From the NCBI GenBank assembly GCA_016783945.1, contig JADHVP010000011.1:1-46850 (forward strand): 46,850 nt of DNA, written 5' to 3'. The stretch's first letter is position 1. Each line of letters begins with the position of its first letter. Under the pieces are notes generated by a model. That model saw nothing but the letters and a program-made list of their open reading frames with translations, was not told the DNA's origin and did not search any database. Shown piece by piece: positions 26,786 through 34,381 of the stretch. Source of the stretch: Ignavibacteria bacterium. Lineage in GTDB: Bacteria > Bacteroidota > Ignavibacteria > Tepidaquicellales > Tepidaquicellaceae. The position numbers and the translations under genes were made by a program.

Positions 26786-28447
26786 TTAATTCCGAACATA
26801 GTTTATTAAAGGCAGCTCTATATAAGTTGGTTTTGTCTTTGAATTATAAATAATATTCTTTGCATTCACCATTGATGGAAGAACATGTGGATTCGTTCTT
26901 AGAAAAGGATCGTCCGTGATATTATCGAGATTTGTTATGATAATTCTTATCCTGCTGTTTTGTCCAAATACGTGTGAAGAGGATATTCCGTTAAAGAGAA
27001 CTTCTCTAATAACATTCGGTTCGGTACTTCTATCCGTATAATTTGCTCGCGTTACGATGTTAGCTTCACCACTAGGTTTTACTTCCCAGACCTGGAAATT
27101 GAATTGAGCAATCACTGTGTCCGATTCATAGAATAGTTTTACAAAAGGTGTTCCGGCAAGACGGCATGGCTGTTTCAATGGTGCTGTTTCGAATATTAAT
27201 TCGCTCTTCGTGAACTTAGAGTTGAATATATCCCCTGTAAATTCTCGATTGACCGCTTCCAGCATGTTTAAGGAAGTATCCTTTATTTCGTTGTGTAGTA
27301 TTATAGTATTGGAATCCACAGGAGTATTCGAAAGTTTATTTCCAGTGTCAAAATAAAATTTAACTTTTTCAACTCCATCGGGGGGCCACGTGTTTGAATA
27401 GAATGGCTGCCAATTCCACATAACCTGCTTTTCACCTGCTTCCCGTGGATATGTACTTGAGACGCATACAAATTTACTGGAATCGAGACATCCATTTTGA
27501 ATATTTCCTAACCAGTATTCAATCCATTGAGCCGAAATTGTATCGTTGTAAGTAATCTGAGGTTTATAGGGATCCGCCCCATGCGCATCTAAGGTTCCGA
27601 AATACATTCTGTACGGAACGTTGAGAAGATCGATTGTTTTTAACATCCCGTATGAATTAAAAAATTTATCCTGCCATACAGTAGAGACAAAGATAGGGGT
27701 TTTGCTCTTCGACACTTTGTTTATGAAGTCTCTTCCCTGTGGCAGGTAAAAAATAAGACTGTCCCATTTCTCAGGAGTATCTTCGAGTATCCAATCCCGC
27801 ATTCTTGCTACTGTTGGATCGTATCTTACAATTGTATTGTCATAACTAAGTGACCATAAGAGAGTCATTTTAATTGAGTTATTCTCTATCCATGTAGTAC
27901 TTAATTCAGGAGTACTCATATTGGATACAATACATCTTAAATCAAGCCCATTGCAGACAGCCATAAAAGGAACTGTACCACCTTGTGAACCGCCAATAGC
28001 TCCGACCCGTTCGGGATTGATGAATGGTTCTTTTTTGACATACTCTATTACTTTTGTGAAATCATTTGCTTCTGTTATGCTGATAAGATTTGACAATCCT
28101 GTCGATAAACCCTGACCCCTCATTGAATAGACTAAAGTATAATATCCTTTCTTCGCAAACGCTTCTGCATTCTTTGAATCTTCTAATTTTGAATGTCCAA
28201 AGCCGTGGCAGTAAATTAAAGCGGACCAACCACCGGGAGGTGGGGCAGCTTCAGGATAAAATTTAGTGCAATCTAATTTTGTACCATCCTCAAGAGTAAT
28301 AAAAAAGGCAGTCGTTTTTATTGCGTATCCTTCGTCTTTAAATAGAAAACACGAATTAAAATTAAAAATGAGAAATGCAAAGAATAATAAAAAAAGAATT
28401 TTTAATTGTGACTTTGTGATGCGAATTGCAGGATTTAACATATTCAA
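26786..28447 (-). CDS. S15/CocE-NonD family hydrolase, probable lipoprotein (paralogue 4)
   Basis: The 553-residue protein opens with a hydrophobic stretch (LFLLFFAFLIFNFNS) ending at C33, a loose lipobox, so lipid anchoring is likely. The catalytic set is GGSQGG (S154), STVWQDKFFN and TLDAHGADPY. The C-terminal jelly-roll contains SSHVFGQNSRIRIIITNLDN and ends YIELPLINYVRN with no sorting domain. With paralogue 3 it shows that the family here splits into T9SS-exported and cell-attached forms. It is divergent from the ABC-F gene, with 134 bp between starts. Confidence 0.83.
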   Translation of the reverse strand: MNMLNPAIRITKSQLKILFLLFFAFLIFNFNSCFLFKDEGYAIKTTAFFITLEDGTKLDCTKFYPEAAPPPGGWSALIYCHGFGHSKLEDSKNAEAFAKKGYYTLVYSMRGQGLSTGLSNLISITEANDFTKVIEYVKKEPFINPERVGAIGGSQGGTVPFMAVCNGLDLRCIVSNMSTPELSTTWIENNSIKMTLLWSLSYDNTIVRYDPTVARMRDWILEDTPEKWDSLIFYLPQGRDFINKVSKSKTPIFVSTVWQDKFFNSYGMLKTIDLLNVPYRMYFGTLDAHGADPYKPQITYNDTISAQWIEYWLGNIQNGCLDSSKFVCVSSTYPREAGEKQVMWNWQPFYSNTWPPDGVEKVKFYFDTGNKLSNTPVDSNTIILHNEIKDTSLNMLEAVNREFTGDIFNSKFTKSELIFETAPLKQPCRLAGTPFVKLFYESDTVIAQFNFQVWEVKPSGEANIVTRANYTDRSTEPNVIREVLFNGISSSHVFGQNSRIRIIITNLDNITDDPFLRTNPHVLPSMVNAKNIIYNSKTKPTYIELPLINYVRN

Positions 28448-28532
28448 TAAGTGTTGTGTTATAGTTGTAAGTAAAAATACTAAAGATAAAGTATTTAATG
28501 AATGGAATAAGCATCATAATTTCATTTTACAC

Positions 28533-28562
28533 TTAAATAATATCAGTTTATCTTTATATTTG
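28533..28562 (+). promoter_or_regulatory. Bacteroidota-type promoter for the ABC-F gene
   Basis: TATATTTG at 28555-28562 matches the -7 TAnnTTTG element, and TTA at 28533-28535 stands 19 bases before it, close to the TTG -33 element. The ATG at 28582 follows by 19 bases. Confidence 0.45.
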
Positions 28563-28581
28563 CATTCAAACATTGACAATT

Positions 28582-30558
28582 ATGATTTCGTTAAACAACG
28601 TATTGGTAAGATTCGGGGCGGATGTCTTATTTAAAGATGTCTCATTTCGTGTTTTCGGGAAAGACAGGGTTTCTTTCATCGGGTCGAATGGTTCGGGTAA
28701 GACAACCTTACTCAGGTTGATAACGGGGGAAATGCATCCGGATGAAGGTGATGTTGTAATTTCGAAACACACGACTATTGGTTATCTACCACAGGAGGGG
28801 ATTCATTTAACAGGTAACACTTTGTACAACGAGGTTTACAACGCTGCGGGAAATATTAATGAGGTACAGAAAGAACTACATGAAATTGAAAAAGAGATGG
28901 AGGAAGCTAATGACACTTCGAGTGAAGAGTTCATGGATTTGCTTGAAGAATACGGAGAGCTTCAGGAAAAATTCCAGATGCTAGATGGTTTTAAAATAAA
29001 ATCAAAAATAGAAAAGATTCTCATAGGTCTTGGTTTTAAAGAAAGTGATTTTGAAAGATTTACAGATGAGTTCAGCGGGGGCTGGCAGATGAGGATAGCT
29101 CTTGCAAAATTACTTCTCGATAATCCTTCAATATTATTACTCGATGAGCCTACTAACCATCTTGACATTGAATCTCTAATTTGGGTGGAAAATTATCTGA
29201 AAAACTATCATGGTGCAATTGTTCTTGTATCCCACGATAAAGATTTTCTTAACAATATAACAAAAAAAACGGTTGAGATCTCACTCGGAAAAGTAACAGA
29301 GTACACAGGTAATTATTCCTTTTATTTGAATGAGAGCAAGCAGAGAAAAGAATTGCTCGAAAGCAGATCCAAGAACCAGCAGAAGTATATCAAAGAGCAG
29401 GAGAGGTTTATAGACCGATTCCGGTATAAATCAACGAAAGCCAAAGCAGTTCAAAGCAGGATTAAGATGCTGGATAAATTAGATATTGTTGAATTGGAAG
29501 ATGTAGAATCATCAGTGAGATTCAATTTTCCTCCGGCAACTCATTCAGGAAAAATTACTATAGAGATAGAAAGTGTTTCAAAGAGTTATGATGGGTTGAA
29601 TTATGTTTTGGAAGGTATTGACCTTACGATAAGCAGGGGAGAGAAGATTGCATTTCTCGGTGTAAACGGGGCTGGGAAGTCTACATTATCAAGAATTATT
29701 GCTGGTAGTGAGAAGATTAACATAGGGAAAATAAAATTAGGACACTTAGTCGATACGAAATTTTATGCTCAGCATCAGGCAGAAGAGCTCGATGGCAGTA
29801 AGACAGTACTCGAAACTATGGAAGGTGCATCTAAAGGTGAGCTTGTGAAAGATCTCAGGACTATACTCGGTGGATTTTTATTCAGAGGTGACGATGTTTT
29901 TAAAAAGGTCGGGGTGCTTTCGGGTGGAGAGAAATCAAGGTTAGCACTTGCGAAGATGCTAATCGAACCATCTAATTTTCTTATACTCGATGAGCCGACA
30001 AACCACCTTGACATGCTTTCGAAGGATGTGTTAATGAATGCTTTGCAGAAGTATAAAGGGACGGTGGTGATTGTTTCGCATGACAGGCAGTTTCTTGACG
30101 GTATTATAGACAAAGTAATTGAATTTAAAGATAAGAAGATAAAAACATATTACGGGAACTGCTCGGAATATCTCAGGGAAAAAGAAATCGAGCACGGAAA
30201 GCACGATGCAATTAAATCTGAAGAAATGCACACACAAGGAAAAAAGAAATCAAATGATAATAGTAAGTTTGCTTCAAGCTACGAACAGAAGCAACGGAAG
30301 AAGGAATTAAACAAATTAATTGCGCCTATAAAGAAAAGAATTGGAGATGTGGAGGAAGAGGTTAAAAGATTAGAGCAGAGAAAGTCTGAGCTGGAGCATA
30401 TAATGGCACAAAAGGATTTTTTTAAAGATGCAAATAAAGTTATTGATGTTCAGAATGAATATAATGATATTCTTAAAAAGCTTACTGCTTCTAATTCTCT
30501 TTGGGAAATTGAAACAGAAAAATTAAATAGTATAGAAAACAAGTTAATTTCAAATTAA
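28582..30558 (+). CDS. ABC-F family ATPase (ribosome-associated)
   Basis: Translation from the ATG at 28582 gives 658 residues; an in-frame TTG lies 9 bases earlier. There are two ATP-binding domains. The first has GSNGSGKTTLL, FSGGWQMR and LLLDEPTNHLD; the second has GVNGAGKSTLS, LSGGEKSR and LILDEPTNHLD. A charged linker with RFRYKSTKAKAVQSR lies between, and a C-terminal coiled coil (KKRIGDVEEEVKRLEQRKSE...) follows. This is the ABC-F layout without membrane domains, as in Uup/YdiF-type proteins that act on ribosomes. Which subgroup is not decided. The next gene starts 11 bp later. Confidence 0.92.
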   Translation: MISLNNVLVRFGADVLFKDVSFRVFGKDRVSFIGSNGSGKTTLLRLITGEMHPDEGDVVISKHTTIGYLPQEGIHLTGNTLYNEVYNAAGNINEVQKELHEIEKEMEEANDTSSEEFMDLLEEYGELQEKFQMLDGFKIKSKIEKILIGLGFKESDFERFTDEFSGGWQMRIALAKLLLDNPSILLLDEPTNHLDIESLIWVENYLKNYHGAIVLVSHDKDFLNNITKKTVEISLGKVTEYTGNYSFYLNESKQRKELLESRSKNQQKYIKEQERFIDRFRYKSTKAKAVQSRIKMLDKLDIVELEDVESSVRFNFPPATHSGKITIEIESVSKSYDGLNYVLEGIDLTISRGEKIAFLGVNGAGKSTLSRIIAGSEKINIGKIKLGHLVDTKFYAQHQAEELDGSKTVLETMEGASKGELVKDLRTILGGFLFRGDDVFKKVGVLSGGEKSRLALAKMLIEPSNFLILDEPTNHLDMLSKDVLMNALQKYKGTVVIVSHDRQFLDGIIDKVIEFKDKKIKTYYGNCSEYLREKEIEHGKHDAIKSEEMHTQGKKKSNDNSKFASSYEQKQRKKELNKLIAPIKKRIGDVEEEVKRLEQRKSELEHIMAQKDFFKDANKVIDVQNEYNDILKKLTASNSLWEIETEKLNSIENKLISN

Positions 30559-30569
30559 ACAAAACAATC

Positions 30570-31325
30570 ATGAAAAAATTAATACTTACATTTTTGTTCA
30601 TCGCTTTGTTATTAAGTTCGTTTAATGCAGTTGTAATAGCCCAGGATAATCCTAAGTTTAGTTCTTACACAATCAGCACGGATAAATTCAATAAGGACTA
30701 TAAATCTGCGTTGAAAGAACACCGGATAAGAACGGGGAAGCTAATAGATTTTTATATAGATTTTCAGTTGGGGTTTGGAGGTACGAGTGCGAATATTGAT
30801 CAAACGCCTGATGCAAAAGGTACTTTCGAAACGGGTTCGAAGGTAGGTTTTACGACCGGAGCGTTGGTTTACATCAACATACTCGAAGGTGTGAATTTTG
30901 CGACAGGATTGACATACGTTGGGAAAAATTTTGAGGTGACTCCTCCTACGGATTCAATCAGCAGTCTTGCAGGTTTGGATACGACTGTGTCGGACATATC
31001 GAACAATTATTTAAACATTCCGCTTTATATTAATGTAGGCGGGATGATAACCGAAGATGTTGGAATAACATTTAACGGCGGACCTTACCTGGGAATTCTT
31101 ATGTCTACTGATGAAAAAGCCGGGCTGGGTTATAAGAATTTTGATTTCGGGCTTGCCGGGACACTGACGGGTAATTACATGCTTAACCAGTTCGTGAGTA
31201 TTATACTCGGAACGAGGTTTGAGTACGGCGGTTTGAATAATCTCGGGAGCACGAAGTTTGTTGATAAGATTACAACGACGAATTACACTGTGTTTACGGG
31301 GATTAGGGTTGGATTGAGTATGTAA
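30570..31325 (+). CDS. Outer-membrane beta-barrel protein (PorT/OMP_b-brl family-like)
   Basis: The 251-residue protein has a signal peptide (LILTFLFIALLLSSFNAVVIAQ). The mature part alternates beta strands of the type KLIDFYIDFQLGFGG, SKVGFTTGALVYINI, NYLNIPLYINVGGMI, FGLAGTLTGNYML and ends TVFTGIRVGLSM, a barrel-type final strand. This resembles small barrels common in Bacteroidota. No ligand can be assigned. It is close behind the ABC-F gene and may be carried on the same transcript. Confidence 0.75.
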   Translation: MKKLILTFLFIALLLSSFNAVVIAQDNPKFSSYTISTDKFNKDYKSALKEHRIRTGKLIDFYIDFQLGFGGTSANIDQTPDAKGTFETGSKVGFTTGALVYINILEGVNFATGLTYVGKNFEVTPPTDSISSLAGLDTTVSDISNNYLNIPLYINVGGMITEDVGITFNGGPYLGILMSTDEKAGLGYKNFDFGLAGTLTGNYMLNQFVSIILGTRFEYGGLNNLGSTKFVDKITTTNYTVFTGIRVGLSM

Positions 31326-31346
31326 TAATTTTGTAGTGATGTTTTT

Positions 31347-31393
31347 TACCACAAAGATACAAATGTTTCACGCAAAGACGCAGAGTCGCAAAG
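31347..31393. repeat. Single arm of the palindromic repeat family
   Basis: TACCACAAAGATACAAATG then CACGCAAAGACGCAGAG and TCGCAAAG. It combines the ACCACAAAG start of the 307/5801/35899 elements with the CGCAAAGTCGCAAAG core of the repeats beside the GxxExxY gene, so the two groups may be related. Confidence 0.5.
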
Positions 31394-31448
31394 AATAATG
31401 TGAATCCTATGCGCTCATACTTCGCTGCAGGGAAAAAGCAATGATTAA

Positions 31449-31471
31449 CCCTGTACGCTAAAGCTACAGGG
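31449..31471. other. Hairpin upstream of the nucleotidyltransferase antitoxin
   Basis: CCCTGTA (31449-31455), loop of nine bases, TACAGGG (31465-31471), 28 bp before the start codon at 31500. It could be an operator for autoregulation or a dispersed palindrome. Confidence 0.35.
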
Positions 31472-31499
31472 CAGGCGAATAATGATTTAAGAATATTAA

Positions 31500-31790
31500 A
31501 TGAAAAAACTAGAAGACATAATAAGTATAATTAACAAACATAAAGTCGAATTAGAAGATAAGTATAAAGTTAAGGAAATTGCAATCTATGGTTCTTTTAC
31601 AAGAGGTGAGCAAAACGAAGAAAGTGATATTGATATTCTAGTAGAATTTAATGAACCGGTTGGCTTTCTATTTATTCATCTCGCAGATTATTTAGAAGAA
31701 ATCCTTGGGACAAAAGTTGACCTTCTTACTCCAGATGCGATTAAACCAAACAGAAAGAAATATATAATGGAGGATTTAGTTTATGTCTAA
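31500..31790 (+). CDS. mntA: MNT-type nucleotidyltransferase antitoxin (MntA-like)
   Basis: The 96-residue protein has the minimal nucleotidyltransferase signature GSFTRGEQNEESDIDILVEF (GSx10DxD), followed by VDLLTPDAIKP. In HEPN/MNT modules MntA AMPylates and silences the HEPN toxin encoded just after it. Here the next frame starts in an 8-bp overlap and begins like a HEPN toxin (MSKREWKLFVEE) but is truncated after ~12 residues. The antitoxin is intact. It may be an orphan, or act with the HEPN-like gene at 32018. Confidence 0.85.
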   Translation: MKKLEDIISIINKHKVELEDKYKVKEIAIYGSFTRGEQNEESDIDILVEFNEPVGFLFIHLADYLEEILGTKVDLLTPDAIKPNRKKYIMEDLVYV

Positions 31791-31875
31791 ACGCGAATGG
31801 AAACTATTTGTGGAGGAGTATTTTAATTCGAGAGAGATTTATGATTTAGGTGGAGGAGAGCCGCCTACTCTGTAG
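31783..31875 (+). pseudogene. Truncated HEPN toxin, partner of the MNT antitoxin
   Basis: An ATG at 31783 gives a 30-residue frame, MSKREWKLFVEE then unrelated sequence, ending TAG 31873-31875. The first dozen residues match the start of DUF86/HEPN toxins; the catalytic Rx4-6H region is missing. The junction lies next to a small inverted repeat (GGAGAGCCGCCT 31855-31866 against AGGCGACTCC 31901-31910), suggesting an element inserted or a deletion removed the rest. Confidence 0.6.
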
Positions 31876-31929
31876 GAGAATAAAGAAAATTATTTATGAA
31901 AGGCGACTCCCTATTATACTCCCTTTTTT

Positions 31930-31973
31930 AACCCTATATCCTGTGTGTCCATTTAATAGGGGTTGCTTTTTTA
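31930..31973 (+). terminator. Terminator-like hairpin
   Basis: AACCCTAT (31930-31937) pairs with ATAGGGGTT (31956-31964) with one extra base, followed by GCTTTTTT. It separates the broken toxin from the gene at 32018. Confidence 0.6.
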
Positions 31974-32017
31974 TTTAAATCGGGAGTTTATTTTTAAAAT
32001 AATCTATCCAAATAGTT

Positions 32018-32782
32018 ATGAATCTCAATAATTGTAACAGTGATACGCAGAATAAAACAATGTCAATACCAGATTTAATTATGAATGCAAACGAGAATTT
32101 AATATTAAAATCGCTTGCATTTCAGGATGCACAAAAATTTGTTTTATCAGCAAGCTGTTATGCATTAGAATGTGTCAAGAGAATTTATAATAAAAAAGAT
32201 GTTTCTAAGCAAGATATTGATCTTGTGAAGTCTTATAAAGAATTAAATAATAACCTTAAAAAGCACAATATAAAATCTGAAGATTACTATCACTCACTTT
32301 TGTTTATCGATTTAATTTCCAGTACCGAAATACATTTTGTTGAATTAATTAAAATAATATTAGTAAATTATCCAAAGAAAATAGGAAATATTCAATTTGA
32401 ACTGAACGAGATACTTGATTGTGCATCAGTCTATGAACTTGTTGAAAGAGCTGCCGAGGAGTATGTATATAAATTAATGTATAAAAAACCAAACGATTTT
32501 CTCTCTGGTATATGCTCAACTCTTTCAATTGATGAAGCAATTGTTCAGAAATATTGGCCAAGTTTTATCGAGGCTAAGGCAAGAAGAGACTTGGGTGTTC
32601 ACAACAACTGGCGCTGTAATCTTACATATTTACGAAAGGTGAACGAAGTAGGGATTAAAGCTCATAATTCAGAAGGAGATATAATGTTGCCAAATGATTC
32701 GCAATACTCATATAAAGTGTCTCAGAATATACTATCGATGGCTGAAAGCATCTCATCTAATCTTCTTATGAAATATTTATAA
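32018..32782 (+). CDS. HEPN-like domain protein
   Basis: The 254-residue protein is helical and soluble, with no signal peptide. Near its C-terminus is RRDLGVHNNW, giving an R190-x4-H195 motif of the kind used by HEPN ribonucleases (Rx4-6H), followed by NLTYLRKVNEVG. The two-part layout, with an all-helical N-half and then the Rx4H region, resembles HEPN proteins found in defence loci. I do not recognise a named family. The gene stands 78 bp before a Cys-rich membrane-anchored protein, which may be its partner. A role as an RNase toxin is inference. Confidence 0.55.
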   Translation: MNLNNCNSDTQNKTMSIPDLIMNANENLILKSLAFQDAQKFVLSASCYALECVKRIYNKKDVSKQDIDLVKSYKELNNNLKKHNIKSEDYYHSLLFIDLISSTEIHFVELIKIILVNYPKKIGNIQFELNEILDCASVYELVERAAEEYVYKLMYKKPNDFLSGICSTLSIDEAIVQKYWPSFIEAKARRDLGVHNNWRCNLTYLRKVNEVGIKAHNSEGDIMLPNDSQYSYKVSQNILSMAESISSNLLMKYL

Positions 32783-32859
32783 CAAGAAATTGTATTCAAA
32801 TAACTGGTACTAAAAATATTTAATGACGCATCAAGAGCAAATATTTATCTATTAAAAAT

Positions 32860-33264
32860 ATGAAAAATTTTTGTATAAATTGTCATTTCCTTGTGAAATA
32901 TATGAGACCTTTGAATAGTCATGAGATCACATTTGTTGTAGATGATAATGAAAGAAATGGATTTAAAAAAGGAAACACAAACTTTGTTCAAAAAGAATAT
33001 AATTTGCAGTGTCATCACCTTATTTGGAGTGAGGGTACTAATCCTGACAGAACACAGAGAAATAATATTATCAGTTTGACAAAAAGGAAGAATGAATGTT
33101 TCTTTCTGCCATATGTGCCTAATATGCTTCTACCTGCTGCTGAAAAGTTATTTAATTTAAAAAATGAGAAAAGTGAGAAGTTGAAAGATAGAGCTGTTGG
33201 TTTTGTTTTAGGAATCATTGCTACAATATTAACAGGTATTTTTTTGAAATGGATATTGTCATAG
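32860..33264 (+). CDS. Small Cys-rich protein with C-terminal membrane anchor
   Basis: The 134-residue protein starts MKNFCINCHF and has four cysteines in a CxxC...C...C pattern (C5, C8, C51, C80), which could bind zinc. ECFFLPYVPNMLLPAAEKLF follows the last one. The end is a hydrophobic helix (AVGFVLGIIATILTGIFLKW, ~112-131). It would sit with its zinc-ribbon-like part in the cytoplasm. No named family is recognised. Its position after the HEPN-like gene, in an accessory stretch bordered by palindromes, suggests a two-gene module. Confidence 0.55.
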   Translation: MKNFCINCHFLVKYMRPLNSHEITFVVDDNERNGFKKGNTNFVQKEYNLQCHHLIWSEGTNPDRTQRNNIISLTKRKNECFFLPYVPNMLLPAAEKLFNLKNEKSEKLKDRAVGFVLGIIATILTGIFLKWILS

Positions 33265-33294
33265 TTGTTTATCGTTAAAGTTAATATTTATTTT

Positions 33295-33369
33295 CCCCGC
33301 TGTTGGTGTTCTCACCAACGGCAATACGAATACAAGGCATAACATGATAAGGTTTGTGCCGTGCGCGGG
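33295..33369. other. Structured palindromic element after the HEPN/Cys-rich pair
   Basis: Outer stem CCCGC (to 33300) with GCGGG (33365-33369); hairpin GTTGGTG-TTCT-CACCAAC (33302-33319); second stem CGGCA (33319-33323) with TGCCG (33357-33361). It can fold into a three-way-junction-like shape. It might be a dispersed palindrome or a recombination site bordering a gene cassette; I cannot tell which. Confidence 0.5.
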
Positions 33370-33496
33370 AAGTAGAAACATGTAATGACAACACTACAAA
33401 TGCCACCAAGAAATTAAACACACACAACACTTCATAATTTTGACATACAAATTCATACCAATTTTAATTATTATTATCTTTAAAAAATTGTGATAC

Positions 33497-34351
33497 ATGA
33501 AAATAGGTGATTACGAAGTTCATTCCGTGCAGACGGGATTGTTTAAACTTGACGGCGGGGCGATGTTCGGAGTTGTTCCTAAGAACCTCTGGGAAAGAAC
33601 GAATCCTTCCGATGAAAAGAACAGGATTGAGATGTGTGCAAGAGCTTTGTTATTAGACAGTGGTAAGAAGAAGGTCTTAATCGATACCGGTATCGGGAAT
33701 AAGATGCCGGAAAGACTTAACCAGATCTATGCGGTGGACAATTCCAAATACACTCTCGACAGTTCGCTGAAAGAGCTTGGCTGTATGCGTGAAGATATAA
33801 CCGATGTTATTATCTCGCATCTGCATTTTGACCATGCGGGGGGGAGTACGTTTTATGACGAAGATAAACAATTGAAAGTTGCTTTTCCGAATGCGGTGTA
33901 TCATGTTCAGAAAGAGCAGTACGAGTGGGCACTAAATCCATCGGACAGAGACAGGGCGAGTTACTTCCCGGAGAATTACAAGTTACTTGAAGATAAAAAA
34001 GTTTTGAACCTATTAAATGGTGAGCATAAATTTGATGGTAATGTAACACTGTTACCAGTGAACGGTCATACGAAGGATATGCAAATGATAAAAATTTCTG
34101 ACGGAGATAATACTTTATTGTACCTGGCTGACCTGATACCTACAGCAGGTCATATTCCTTTACCTTATATTATGGGATATGACCTTTTTCCTTTAATGAC
34201 TCTTGATGAGAAGAAGAAGTACTTAAAAGACGTATCGGAAAATAACTGGATGGTGTTCTTCGAACATGATCCGTACAATGAATGTGCTACTGTCGGACTC
34301 GGTGCAAAAGGGTATAATACGAAAGAATGCTTTTCGGTTTCTGAAAAATAA
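33497..34351 (+). CDS. MBL-fold metallo-hydrolase
   Basis: The 284-residue protein contains the metallo-beta-lactamase-fold motif SHLHFDHAGG (HxHxDH), preceded by VLIDTGIGNKMP, with later metal ligands in VNGHTKDM, YLADLIPTAGHIPL and FEHDPY. This arrangement is that of the lactonase/AHL-lactonase-like and methyl parathion hydrolase-like branches. The substrate is not shown by the sequence. The ATG at 33497 begins at the conserved MKIGDYEVHSVQTG. The next gene, a symporter, starts 30 bp later and may be in the same operon. Confidence 0.9.
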   Translation: MKIGDYEVHSVQTGLFKLDGGAMFGVVPKNLWERTNPSDEKNRIEMCARALLLDSGKKKVLIDTGIGNKMPERLNQIYAVDNSKYTLDSSLKELGCMREDITDVIISHLHFDHAGGSTFYDEDKQLKVAFPNAVYHVQKEQYEWALNPSDRDRASYFPENYKLLEDKKVLNLLNGEHKFDGNVTLLPVNGHTKDMQMIKISDGDNTLLYLADLIPTAGHIPLPYIMGYDLFPLMTLDEKKKYLKDVSENNWMVFFEHDPYNECATVGLGAKGYNTKECFSVSEK

Positions 34352-34381
34352 TCTGTTAATAATCTATAAAACTTTAAATGT

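Noticed and set aside
31500-32782. mntA and the 32018 gene as an ordinary HEPN/MNT operon
   Set aside because: A terminator-like hairpin and a truncated HEPN start lie between them, and the 32018 protein is longer and unlike DUF86 toxins; a link remains possible but is not the standard arrangement.
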